Shown here: positions 1 to 8,900 of the stretch, one piece after another
Numbering within the stretch: the stretch's first letter is position 1
Layout: each line of letters starts with the position of its first letter
Assembly: GCA_030849065.1 (NCBI GenBank)
Contig: JASAON010001655.1
Span: 124,001 to 188,000 of the forward strand
Reading direction: 5' to 3'
DNA: 64,000 nt
DNA from: Jaenimonas drosophilae
Taxonomy: Eukaryota > Euglenozoa > Kinetoplastea > Trypanosomatida > Trypanosomatidae
Notes under the pieces: generated by a model
The model's input: the letters and a program-made list of their open reading frames with translations, nothing else
What the model was told of the DNA's origin: nothing
Databases searched by the model: none
Position numbers and translations under genes: made by a program

Positions 1-199
1 CCAAAAGAAAGTGCGCTGATTGCCAGTACGAGGGAAACCTGACTCGTGAAGATTTGAGATGTTGAGATGCCCCCTTACATGCCTTGACTTCATTCCTTCT
101 GCTCTAATCGCTGTGCAACACACACGCACTCATTCTTGTAGGCGGAAACGACGAGCAGATTCTATGGAATGAGGGAGGTGCGACTACTCGACGACGACA
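1..199 (+). other. Leading edge: 3' flank of an upstream gene and splice region of the protease gene
   Basis: No coding frame is supported here. A C/T-rich patch around 86-105 and 'cattcttgtag' with AG at 140-141 look like the acceptor for the first gene. Short uORFs start at 164 and 169. Confidence 0.4.
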
Positions 200-1057
200 A
201 TGCGCATCAACACCTCTCCAAGTTGTTTCCCCATCATTAGCTACCTTCACGTGCCTGGCAAGATGTCTGAGCCGCTCTGGCTCATGATGGGAACGGCTTT
301 TCGCATCGAACCACCCAGTGTTCCATCTACACATCGATTGCTGCTTCTGACAGCGAAGCACACCTTCCTGCCATGGGACTACACCAAGGATGGGTCCAAG
401 ATGAAGATTCCGGAGGAGTACCGCAAGCCGCGTTTTGTCATGCCACGTCTGTTTGATGTGTCCGCCGCGGATGGACGTCGTCGGGCGGTGGCCGCCTCGT
501 TCGCGGAGCTTTCCATCGTTGCCGTGCACCCGGACTGCGATGTGGCCCTTCTTTCCGCCTCAGTGCCGGCAGCAGCAGCAGAAGATGGCTCGAAGCACAA
601 CGCTGTGCGTGCCGTGGACGCCTCTCGTCCCATGGCGATGTGCTCCACGCCACACCCGCCAGGTACCACGGCCGCCTTCGTTGGCTACCGTGGCGAAGGA
701 AAGTTGGGTGAGTTTGATACGCTGGACCCTTCGCTGCTAGAGACGCTATCCTCCACGGAACGTGAGGAGCTCATTGCGAGCATGAAGGATGTCCGTGGCA
801 AGCAGGTCTTGACCAAGACGCATGTGGAGGTGGTGGACCCGGTGAAGGGACTCTGCCGAGGCATCGGACGCAGCAACAAGTGCTTTCACGGAATGTCTGG
901 AAGCCCATTGATGGTGCAAGGCAGCCATGAGGGGTCAGAAGCCACAGTGTGTGCGGGGGTGTTGTACGGTATGCACCCACAGAGTACGGAGATGATTGGA
1001 TTCACCCCGTGTGCCGACTTTGAAGAGTGGCTGAAGACCACATGCAGCCGTTTGTAG
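200..1057 (+). CDS. Trypsin-like serine protease domain protein
   Basis: This protein of about 285 residues shows the order of a chymotrypsin/trypsin-fold peptidase. A 'LLLTAKH' segment supplies the histidine, 'HPDCDVALL' the aspartate, and 'GMSGSPLM' the nucleophilic serine in the usual GxSGSP setting. No secretory signal is apparent, so it may act inside the cell, unlike secreted trypsins. ATG 200 is the first in-frame start. An in-frame ATG at 263 (MSEPLW...) is an alternative, and two short uORFs (ATG at 164 and 169) precede both. The likely splice acceptor is the AG at 140-141. The fold is inferred from triad motifs only. The substrate is unknown, and the domain could be a non-degradative sensor. 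Confidence 0.6.
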   Translation: MRINTSPSCFPIISYLHVPGKMSEPLWLMMGTAFRIEPPSVPSTHRLLLLTAKHTFLPWDYTKDGSKMKIPEEYRKPRFVMPRLFDVSAADGRRRAVAASFAELSIVAVHPDCDVALLSASVPAAAAEDGSKHNAVRAVDASRPMAMCSTPHPPGTTAAFVGYRGEGKLGEFDTLDPSLLETLSSTEREELIASMKDVRGKQVLTKTHVEVVDPVKGLCRGIGRSNKCFHGMSGSPLMVQGSHEGSEATVCAGVLYGMHPQSTEMIGFTPCADFEEWLKTTCSRL

Positions 1058-1139
1058 CTGCCGGTGCTACACAATGCTGCCGACTAAGACACACAACACC
1101 AATGATGCTCCTTGACTGTGGCGAGATGCAAATTTTACT

Positions 1140-1227
1140 TTTGTTGTTTTTTTTTCTTTTTACACGACCATCATCATCTCTGTTTCCCGTCATCTCTGCT
1201 TGCTGGTCTCTCTGCGTGCGTGTATAG
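1140..1227 (+). promoter_or_regulatory. Polypyrimidine tract and trans-splice acceptor of the karyopherin-like gene
   Basis: A long T/C-rich stretch contains no AG dinucleotide from the 8-T run until AG at 1226-1227, so this is the predicted spliced-leader addition site. The next bases are ATG (1228), which begins a four-codon uORF ahead of the main start. Confidence 0.55.
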
Positions 1228-1238
1228 ATGTGGCACAC

Positions 1239-4229
1239 ATGAGTTGGTGTGTCGCTGATCGCGTGGTGTGGCTCATCCACACCGCCCGCCTAGACCCGAA
1301 CGCCTCCCCAAGCAACCGGAAGGCTGCCGATCTGGAGCTCATCGACGCCTGTACCCACTCCATCAATGTTGGCGATGTCTTGTTTTCCATCGCACTGGAG
1401 GATACACAGAGTTTTGGTGTTCGCATGAATGCCGCCATGGCAGCGGAGTCCCTCATTACCCAACGCGGATGGGTGGAGAGCGCGCTGGTGAGCGACAAGG
1501 ATGCGGTTCTACGCTCGCTGGTGGCGTGGCTCTCCTCCAGTACCGCAGCGCAACAGGGTCAACGTAAGTTGGTGGATGTACTCGTGCGCTGCCTCGGCCA
1601 AGTGGTTGTGCTGGAGTACCGCACAGAGCCGTGGACGCAGTACCTCTCCTCAACCATGTCCGCCGCCATCACGGGATGCTGTGTCAGCCGGCAAATTCTC
1701 CATCATTTGGCGAGTGTGTCCTTTGGAAACTTTCAGCTGTGGTGCTTCATGGCCAACCACCTCTGCCGCATGGTGTTGGATGAGTTGGTGGGCCGCAATG
1801 CATCCTTTCGTGTAGAAGGGCTCACCTTCATGTTACTCCTCATGAAGAAGCGCTGTCGTCCTACACAGGAAGGGGAGGTGGCCAACGCCAACAACTGCCT
1901 CCTGCTGTCTCGAGACATGACGCAGTACATCATGGCGGAGGTGGAGGCCGTCGTGGCTGAGGCCTCTGCGCGTGCCAACAACCCCACTGAGCGTAGTGCG
2001 TACTTCATGGAGTGCGATGTGCTGCTCTCCATTGCTCAACGTCTCATTGTGGACGAGGCCTGTGCGAGTGTTGTGTTTCAGTGTGCCTCCTTCTTTCTCG
2101 TTAATCTTCAGCCCATGTACGCGGCAAGCGTCCTTGCTGGGGAGGAGGTCTCGGAGGAGGTGGTGCAGCTGGCAGACAACTCCCTCGAGTGCCTGATTTC
2201 TGTCCTGCAGGCGTGTGGGGAGGTGGCACAGAGCGTGCGCATCTCACAGTTGCTCGAAACACTGCTCGTCTATCTTGTGCCTACGCACACCCCAACCGAG
2301 GTGCCCGAGGTGGAGTCGCGGCTGACGGAGTACCTCTCCGATGACGAAGTTACCCCATTGGGCTGTGGTGGCGGTGACGTCCCTGCACTCGCCGTCAGTG
2401 TGTTGGAGGCTTACCTGGAGAACGCACCGTCGGAGCTGTCCGAGGCGGCGTGTTGCATCGTGCAGTTGGCGGGCATGCTCCACCAGGAGGCAGCCAATGA
2501 GGCATCCGCGTCACCACAGTTGTGTGGGCGGATTCATGCGCTTGGGAAAGCCATGTCTGGTGTGGCACGCTATGCCCAGGAAGCCAATGAAGCAAGTCTG
2601 GTGGACCTGCTCGCCAGCAGCGACGCCACACAGCTCCTCAGTCACTGCACCACCTTGCTGCTGCACAGCATGAAGACGTCAGCCTACTCCAGCGCGTGCT
2701 TCCTCGACGCACTCTCCCACTGCTTCCACAGCACCCAAGACCCCAACAAGGTGCTCGAGTTTCTCTCCTTTCTGGACTCTGTCTTCACGCACTGCACATC
2801 GGATTCCACGAATGAGAGCCGCGCCGTGGTGCAGATGATTGCCATTTATGCGAGCGGAGTACAACTGACGAGTGAGGTGGCTGGCCAATACCTCCCCGTG
2901 GACCTCTGCGCCACCTGGCTTAGTCGTGCCATGCAGTCATTGCACCAGCATCCAACCACCTTTGCTGCTTACTGCTGCTGCACAGCAATGCGTGCGGCTC
3001 TCGCGGCCAACCCGGCCGTCGTGGGCATCCTTCGCACCAACGTGGAGCTCTTCACCGGCGCCATCAACATCCTCTGCGGCTGCTGCCAACTCAAGTGCAT
3101 CGCGGCGGTTCTCCTGCAGCTTCTGAAGCTCTTTGGCCGCCACTCCGCGTCGGATGGCGGTGAGAGCTGCCAACTCATGCGCTTCATGGCACAGCTCGTA
3201 CTGAGCCACTGTGGAGTACGTGAAGGACGCTCCGCGCTGGTGGCACGTACCGTGGCAGAGCTCATTGTCAGCTTGAGCAAGGAGTCCTTTGGCGGGGCAG
3301 GACGGGTGTGTATGACGTGCCTACACCACATGTGCGAAGAGTCACTGCAGTTACTGCTCGTGTATGCCACGCAGGATGGCCCCCATGATGACAGCGCCAG
3401 CCGCTTGCTTGCCACGAGCTTCTTCTACATGGTGACGATGCTCCGCCCAAGCAAACTGCCCTTTGAGGTGCTTCAGTCCTCTGCCCAGGCTACCATGATG
3501 CTGCTGCAGCTGGACCGTAGCCCGGAGCAAACCGCCTCCACAGTGAGTGCCATTGCCATCAATCTCTCCCTGCAGTCCATCTGCAGTCCCTACCTGCTGG
3601 ATGGGGACTTCAGTGGCTGGTTGTGGTCCATGTTTAGTAGAAGCCAGCAGGGTCATGACAAGGGCATCTTCTTCGTCGGACCCTCCCTTCTTGTCTCCTT
3701 GCTGACTCTGCGCAACCCCATGTGGATCCTTCAACGCGTGGATGCCTCTGCAGCCCATGACCATGGATGGGTTCCTGGGGTGATTGCCGGACTATGGTGT
3801 AGTGTGGCAGTCTTGGTGGACCGCTTCGCGCTGCAGTACTTCTTTGCGGCGGTGCTGCGCCTGTTTTCACTGAAGGAGGCCTGGTCTAGTGCGGCCCAGC
3901 GGCTGATGCACGCCCCACTTGCCAACTGCGTGCTGTACCAGCTTCCCACCCTGAATACCCCACTGAAGAAGGCCCCCAAGTTGCGTCAGACAACCATGGC
4001 GAGCTGCGTGAAGGCTGCGTTGGAGGAGGTGCAACGCCGTTGGAAGACGACCCTTCACGCATCGTCGGGTGAGAGTGAGCCACTCTCGGCGTGCTGCGCA
4101 GAAAAGTGTGCTGCCGCCATCATGGGAACCATGCATGCAGAGGAGATGTCCCTCATCCTGATGGACCCACCAGCTGCCGCAGAGGCCCTTCTTGCTCATC
4201 TTGCTTCAATCGCTCCCTCCATGAGCTGA
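1239..4229 (+). CDS. Importin-beta-family karyopherin (transportin-3/Mtr10-like), putative
   Basis: A 996-residue, almost wholly alpha-helical protein without transmembrane segments or low-complexity tracts. The N-terminus (an 'IHTARLDPNASPSNRKAADLE'-type start, then helices with WLSSS and 'QRKLVDVLVRCLGQV') resembles the Ran-binding end of transportin-3/importin-13/Mtr10 receptors. The length suits that family (about 920-1000 residues). If correct, it carries cargo such as SR proteins or tRNA through nuclear pores. The frame is open further upstream, but the polypyrimidine tract ends at the AG at 1226-1227, so ATG 1239 is the likely start. A four-codon ORF from 1228 overlaps it. The family call rests on N-terminal pattern, helix repeats and size. 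Another HEAT-repeat protein is possible. Confidence 0.5.
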   Translation: MSWCVADRVVWLIHTARLDPNASPSNRKAADLELIDACTHSINVGDVLFSIALEDTQSFGVRMNAAMAAESLITQRGWVESALVSDKDAVLRSLVAWLSSSTAAQQGQRKLVDVLVRCLGQVVVLEYRTEPWTQYLSSTMSAAITGCCVSRQILHHLASVSFGNFQLWCFMANHLCRMVLDELVGRNASFRVEGLTFMLLLMKKRCRPTQEGEVANANNCLLLSRDMTQYIMAEVEAVVAEASARANNPTERSAYFMECDVLLSIAQRLIVDEACASVVFQCASFFLVNLQPMYAASVLAGEEVSEEVVQLADNSLECLISVLQACGEVAQSVRISQLLETLLVYLVPTHTPTEVPEVESRLTEYLSDDEVTPLGCGGGDVPALAVSVLEAYLENAPSELSEAACCIVQLAGMLHQEAANEASASPQLCGRIHALGKAMSGVARYAQEANEASLVDLLASSDATQLLSHCTTLLLHSMKTSAYSSACFLDALSHCFHSTQDPNKVLEFLSFLDSVFTHCTSDSTNESRAVVQMIAIYASGVQLTSEVAGQYLPVDLCATWLSRAMQSLHQHPTTFAAYCCCTAMRAALAANPAVVGILRTNVELFTGAINILCGCCQLKCIAAVLLQLLKLFGRHSASDGGESCQLMRFMAQLVLSHCGVREGRSALVARTVAELIVSLSKESFGGAGRVCMTCLHHMCEESLQLLLVYATQDGPHDDSASRLLATSFFYMVTMLRPSKLPFEVLQSSAQATMMLLQLDRSPEQTASTVSAIAINLSLQSICSPYLLDGDFSGWLWSMFSRSQQGHDKGIFFVGPSLLVSLLTLRNPMWILQRVDASAAHDHGWVPGVIAGLWCSVAVLVDRFALQYFFAAVLRLFSLKEAWSSAAQRLMHAPLANCVLYQLPTLNTPLKKAPKLRQTTMASCVKAALEEVQRRWKTTLHASSGESEPLSACCAEKCAAAIMGTMHAEEMSLILMDPPAAAEALLAHLASIAPSMS

Positions 4230-4419
4230 GTACGCACGCACGTGTGTGTTTGTGTGTGTGTGTGTGCGAAGGTGGGAGTGGGGTTTGTCATTGGAGAGGG
4301 GAGCAGGTCCACTTCCACTTACACACACACTAAATAGTAACGATCGTGTAACTCATTCATGTATGTTCGTGGTTGTTGTTCCATGTTTATGTTCCTGACA
4401 CACTCAACACAACATTCTT

Positions 4420-4474
4420 TACTTGCATCTTTCATTCCCCTTCTCTGTTCTTCCTTGTTGTTTGTCTGATGTAG
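4420..4474 (+). promoter_or_regulatory. Polypyrimidine tract and splice acceptor for RPS13
   Basis: A T/C-rich run in which the first AG after the dense pyrimidine stretch is 4473-4474 (gatgtag). It is 13 nt from the start codon. Confidence 0.6.
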
Positions 4475-4487
4475 TCTTTGTGCTACG

Positions 4488-4934
4488 ATGGCTCGCATGT
4501 ACGGTAACGGCCGTGGTAAGGCCAGCTCTTCCCTGCCCTACCGCCGCACTCCCCCGTCCTGGCTCAAGGTGGCCACTCTGGACGTGGTGAAGATGGTCTG
4601 CGCCCTCTCCCGCAAGGGTGTGTCCCCCAGCCGCATTGGTATGCAGCTTCGTGACTCCATGGGTATTGCCCAGGTGAAGAACGTGACCGGCCGCAAGATC
4701 CTCCGCATCCTCAAGGCCAGCGGACTTGCCCCCGAGATCCCCGAGGACCTCTTCTGCCTTGTGGAGCGCGCCAAGCGCATGCGCAAGCACCTGAGCATCA
4801 ACACCACCGACCGCGCCACCAAGTACCGCCTCATTCTCGTCGAGTCCCGCATCCACCGCCTGGCCCGCTACTACAAGCGCGTCAAGCAGCTGCCCAGCTC
4901 CTGGCAGTACGAGGCCAAGGCCGAGTCTTCCTAG
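4488..4934 (+). CDS. RPS13: 40S ribosomal protein S13 (uS15)
   Basis: The 148-residue product is full length for eukaryotic S13/uS15. It has the 'MARMYGNGRGKASSS' start, the 'RRTPPSWLK' segment, the 'QLRDSMGIAQVK' helix and the 'LVESRIHRLARYYK' C-terminal helix. It binds 18S rRNA in the small subunit. Codon choice is strongly biased to C/G third positions, more so than in neighbours, which fits high expression. A T/C-rich tract ending at AG 4473-4474 places a 13-nt native leader before the ATG. Confidence 0.98.
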   Translation: MARMYGNGRGKASSSLPYRRTPPSWLKVATLDVVKMVCALSRKGVSPSRIGMQLRDSMGIAQVKNVTGRKILRILKASGLAPEIPEDLFCLVERAKRMRKHLSINTTDRATKYRLILVESRIHRLARYYKRVKQLPSSWQYEAKAESS

Positions 4935-5159
4935 GCACATCGTCATTCGTGACGCCGACTAAACTGGTTTCTCATTTGCTTCATTATGCATAAAAAAAAC
5001 ACGCCTCCCTTCTTGTTGTTGGTACCCATGATGATGGTAGCGGATCATCACTGTCACGGTAGATGACCTGCTGAGCTCATGCATACACCTGCTGCTGTCT
5101 TTCTTCCTGTTTTCTTTTCTTTTCTATGATGTAGTCTGTCTGTGTGTTTGTGTCGCAGC

Positions 5160-6503
5160 ATGCGGAGGAGTTGTACCCAGTTGCTGCGTGCAACCTCCTC
5201 TCTATGGGCCAGCCAACATCCGCCAGATGGCGTGTCCATGGAGGATATGCGGAAAGAGGCGAAGGTGAAGGGCTTTGGCCGGCGAGACTCCGCGGAGGAC
5301 AAGATGTTTATGAATGAGACCTTTGCCACAACAGAGTGCGTCGGTGACAACGTCCGTGTAGCCAACCTCCCCGCCAAGCAACAGGAGGAGACGCAGTTCG
5401 ACGTTTACCAACGCTCCACGTCCGAGTTCAGCTCCTTGGTGACCCCACATGGCGTCCGTGAAGCGGGCATTGGGGGTGGCTTTGGCGCCAAGAAGGACAC
5501 CCGCCTGGGCTTCCTTCGTCCACGGCAGACCTCTCTGCAGCCCATCACGGGATCGGCCGCCCTCGCACCCAAGTACGATGAGAACGGCTTCCCGCTGGAG
5601 AACAACCTCACTCGGGAGGACTGGAAGGAGAAGCGCAAGAAATTCATGAAGAGCTTCGACGGCATGACCATGAGCCACAACGAGCACTTCTTGTTGGCGG
5701 ACTTGGACTTTGAGAAGGACACGGTACTCTTTGGCAACACACGTGAGGAGTTTGAGAGGAACGTCATCAAGCTCAAGAAGGTCATTGTTGCCTACACAAG
5801 GTGGGAGCGGACGGACAACATCTATCACTACTCCACCGTCATGCTGAAGATTCTGACGGTGTGGGTCTTGATGGAGTCCATCCACCAGTACTTTGAGCTT
5901 AAGCTTCTCGCGGAGAACTTTGATGTCTTTGCCGAGGTGCTGGATGAGGAGATGAAGGCCCTCGATGACACCCGTCGTGCTGACTTTGATCAAGCCATGG
6001 CTGAGCTGCAACACTCCAAGCCGGACTTCGCGCCAATTGTGGAGGCCATTCGCAAGGAGCGTGAGCGGGTCCATGCCGTGGCGCTTCGGGAGAATTCCAC
6101 GCACCACGACAAGAACTCCGTTCTTAGCCTGTTGGATAGCACCGAGCACCCGATGGATACCACGGGGGAAGCGGCTTACCTGCGTCAGTCTGAAGACCGT
6201 GTGCAGGAGGGGGAGATGGCCAAGCTACAGGCATCCGCGGTGAAGGATGCCCGACGTGGTTGGTGGTCAGCGATGTGGAGCTTCGTCGTGGGAGGTCGGC
6301 ATGGTGCAGGGCAGAACGCCCCGCTTCAGCAGGATGACTTCACCAAGTTTTCCTACGCTGCCAGCCCGACGAGCATTGATTCGGTGCGCTTTCTGCGACG
6401 TATTCTTCTTCCACGCAGTGAGGACTTCACTCAGATTGTCCGAGAGGAGATGGTGGCCTACCAACGGGAGAAGGATCAGCGTGTGGCCACTCCATCCACG
6501 TAA
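5160..6503 (+). CDS. Conserved-looking mitochondrial protein of unknown function
   Basis: A 447-residue product that I do not recognise. The first ~22 residues (MRRSCTQLLRATSSLW...) are basic, hydroxylated and free of acidic residues, like a mitochondrial presequence. The rest is soluble and charged, with a probable helical core around residues 160-330 ('TREDWKEKRKKFMKSFDG', 'IYHYSTVMLKILTVWVLMES') and a Trp-rich 'RRGWWSAMWSFVVGG' segment near residue 365. The ATG at 5160 lies one base after AG 5157-5158. If the upstream AG at 5133-5134 is used instead, the native leader is 25 nt. The region 5' of 5160 in this frame has only non-ATG codons. Confidence 0.75.
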   Translation: MRRSCTQLLRATSSLWASQHPPDGVSMEDMRKEAKVKGFGRRDSAEDKMFMNETFATTECVGDNVRVANLPAKQQEETQFDVYQRSTSEFSSLVTPHGVREAGIGGGFGAKKDTRLGFLRPRQTSLQPITGSAALAPKYDENGFPLENNLTREDWKEKRKKFMKSFDGMTMSHNEHFLLADLDFEKDTVLFGNTREEFERNVIKLKKVIVAYTRWERTDNIYHYSTVMLKILTVWVLMESIHQYFELKLLAENFDVFAEVLDEEMKALDDTRRADFDQAMAELQHSKPDFAPIVEAIRKERERVHAVALRENSTHHDKNSVLSLLDSTEHPMDTTGEAAYLRQSEDRVQEGEMAKLQASAVKDARRGWWSAMWSFVVGGRHGAGQNAPLQQDDFTKFSYAASPTSIDSVRFLRRILLPRSEDFTQIVREEMVAYQREKDQRVATPST

Positions 6504-6873
6504 GTGGGCACATGTTGTGCTGTGTTCCGCGAGGCTGAGGGGGTCTGTTCTCCTAGTGTCGTTGTTGTTGTTGCCCATGACGAGAAAACTTTGCTCATCA
6601 CATCCCAATGAATAACTTCTTGGGTGCTTCCACAGTAGCCCCTAACAGGTGGATCGCATGATTCACCAAAGCAGTACAAGTCTTCTGTGGTCTCCCAACG
6701 CAACTGCTGGATGAAGCACACCATTATGACAATGTGTGCCGTGTGTGTGTATATATGTGTTTGTGTCTGCGAGCATCAACGACCCTCTTCTTCTTCTTAT
6801 TATTATTATTATTATTTTCTGGTATATTCTTTTCCAGCTTAGCAAACTTGCTGGTGCCTTAGAGACTGGCAGG
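6504..6873 (+). other. Intergenic region with TTC/TTA repeat tract
   Basis: No ORF worth calling. It holds the 3' UTR of the gene before it and a pyrimidine/AT-rich tract (6784-6837, with TTC then ATT triplets). The AG at 6836-6837 is the likely acceptor for the next gene. Confidence 0.5.
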
Positions 6874-8571
6874 ATGGAGCCAACACCGGTACCGGAAGGT
6901 CAGCATGACTACGTCCCACTCCCTCCGTTGCTGGTCAACACCTCCGCACTCGAACACTATCTTGCCCAACTAAGTCGGCAACTCCATGAAGACCTCAACA
7001 AGGTGAAGCGAAGCGTGCGGGTCAATACCGAGGAAGTCACCCAAACGTCCAAGGCACTCAGCCGAATCCAGCGCATGCTGGCCGCCCGCTCCACAGAGGA
7101 GATGAAGGCCAGAATGGCACGTGGTAGCTCCCAGTCACCGAGTGAGCTCCCATCTCTCTTCCCCGCCGATACACATGATTCTAGTCTTCAACAACCACCC
7201 ACGGAGGTGGAAGGGTCACCACTCCACTCCCAACACCACGGCGGCCCTGACTCCCCCATGAATTCCACGCGTGCCGCAGACTCCCGTTTGGAAGGGTCCA
7301 CGGGTGACGGGTCTGGCGACCAGGAAGATGCGCTGTCAGCCATGTTGGCCATGGCCAAGAAGATGTCCGAGGAGAATGGCGACCTCAAGGGCTCACTGGA
7401 CCAGAGTACCAACACCATCGCCTCCTTCAAGCAACTGCAGGAGGACATCAAGCAACACCTAGAAGACATCAATCACCGCATTAGGAACCAACAACGAGAC
7501 TTCCATGAGCTCTCCTTGTGGCTTGGCACGTACAACAAGGAGAAGGAAACAACACTGGTCGTCCCACGTGACCCCGAGGCGGAGCGTCGTGATCCTCCAA
7601 CCGCCCGTTTTGAAGACCATGACATGTACTCCCCCTCGGATGAAGAGGTGGAGCTCCTGATCTCCCGCTCTCCCCTCCTCCTTGCCTTCCGGCGCGTCCT
7701 GTTGCGCGACCTCGTGGAGCGGGTCTCGCATGCCGGAACTATCCAAGAGAAGGTCACCGGGGCCGTCTTCTCCGACCTCAAGGAAGATCTGGCCAACAAG
7801 GTGTCCTGCGACCGTGTCGTGGACATCATCAACGAGCGTGAGGCGCAGGAATCTCAATCATTCTCGAGAAACTTTGCCCGGCGGCTTCGTGACATTGAAA
7901 ATAGCTACGTGAAGAAGTCAGACTTCTCCGCCTGCATGAAGGGGAAGGCGGACTCCGTCTTCCTCCCCGCCAAGGCGGACAACGCCGACGTGGTGGACGT
8001 GGAGCAGCGGCTCACTGACAAGTGCACCGACCTGGAGGAACGGCTCGCCTACATTGAGGCGGAGCGCAGTGACCTTAGGCAGCTCCTTCGCTCGGTGCTG
8101 AATGCGCGGCAGAATGCCGGAGAGGTGGAGGAGGCCCGCGGCATGAACGCCTCCCAGACCTCCCCCGTCAATGCCGAGCCCAACAACAAGAGCGAGCCCG
8201 CCTCCACGGCGGACCCAACCACCTTAGGCGGTTTTCTCGCCGCCTCCCCCGCACGTGACCCGCCCTCTGCGCGCCGCGGGGTTCCACGACGCGTCTTCCG
8301 TGTTGTTGGCGCAGGCCAGTCGGGCTTTGCTACCGCAGGCTCTCCGCTGCCCCCGCCCTCGGCCGAGGACCCCGGGGAGCCCATCGTGGCCGCACGTAGT
8401 GCCCCGGTGCCGAAGGGGGTGGTCTCTCTTCGGGCGTCGGGCGGGGCTCCTGTGGGCTTGACGGTGAATCAGGCCGCCTACGCACAACACGTCACCAACG
8501 ACCCTAAGCGGGACGTGGTGGAGTCTCTTCCCCCTCTTCCATACGAACGCAAGACCCATGTACGTCAGTAG
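6874..8571 (+). CDS. Coiled-coil protein with Pro/Ala-rich C-terminus, unknown function
   Basis: A 565-residue hydrophilic protein of unrecognised family. A heptad-rich helix lies near residues 25-75 ('LAQLSRQLHEDLNKVKRSV...'). It is followed by a Ser/Pro-rich linker, a second helical stretch about residues 140-220 ending in 'HRIRNQQRDFHELSLWLG', and a third coiled coil around 300-420. The last ~150 residues are low-complexity Pro/Ala/Gly. The open frame extends upstream through the TTA-rich splice tract and encodes an implausible poly-isoleucine run there, so I chose ATG 6874, the first ATG after AG 6836-6837. A cytoskeletal or flagellar role would be typical of such proteins, but nothing here proves it. 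Confidence 0.8.
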   Translation: MEPTPVPEGQHDYVPLPPLLVNTSALEHYLAQLSRQLHEDLNKVKRSVRVNTEEVTQTSKALSRIQRMLAARSTEEMKARMARGSSQSPSELPSLFPADTHDSSLQQPPTEVEGSPLHSQHHGGPDSPMNSTRAADSRLEGSTGDGSGDQEDALSAMLAMAKKMSEENGDLKGSLDQSTNTIASFKQLQEDIKQHLEDINHRIRNQQRDFHELSLWLGTYNKEKETTLVVPRDPEAERRDPPTARFEDHDMYSPSDEEVELLISRSPLLLAFRRVLLRDLVERVSHAGTIQEKVTGAVFSDLKEDLANKVSCDRVVDIINEREAQESQSFSRNFARRLRDIENSYVKKSDFSACMKGKADSVFLPAKADNADVVDVEQRLTDKCTDLEERLAYIEAERSDLRQLLRSVLNARQNAGEVEEARGMNASQTSPVNAEPNNKSEPASTADPTTLGGFLAASPARDPPSARRGVPRRVFRVVGAGQSGFATAGSPLPPPSAEDPGEPIVAARSAPVPKGVVSLRASGGAPVGLTVNQAAYAQHVTNDPKRDVVESLPPLPYERKTHVRQ

Positions 8572-8900
8572 CTCCACTTGCAGAATGGGTGCGTACCCCG
8601 CACCAACCCCTTGTTTCTTTTCTTTCGTGTGTACGGTCCTGTGAATGTATAAAGAGCATCCTTCATCACCCAACGTACGTACATACCTCGTCATGGTGGC
8701 TCTTCCCATCCTCTCCTTCTGCGAAGGGAGTCCATATGATGGCGGCACATCAACCCACAACATCCATGTACCACCTTCGTCACTTCCCACTCTCATTTCT
8801 CATTATCACATGCACAGATAGCATCCTTGTGTGCTCTGAGAGCGAAGGAACTCTTGGCACACCTCTCTCACTTTGTGCTAGATAGAACATTCATCCAACC
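8572..8900 (+). other. Intergenic region, no gene seen
   Basis: About 330 bases holding stop-rich 3' UTR and the splice region for the next gene. It has T/C-rich patches near 8612-8640 and 8760-8810. No RNA gene or ORF is supported. Confidence 0.4.

Noticed and set aside
5202..6149. 315-codon - strand frame
   Set aside because: Antisense of the + strand mitochondrial gene in a uniformly + transcription unit. Its Leu/Val/Gly-rich product has no motif.
6736..6873. Upstream in-frame extension with poly-Ile and Leu
   Set aside because: It is the translated TTA/ATT splice tract, upstream of AG 6836-6837, not a membrane anchor.
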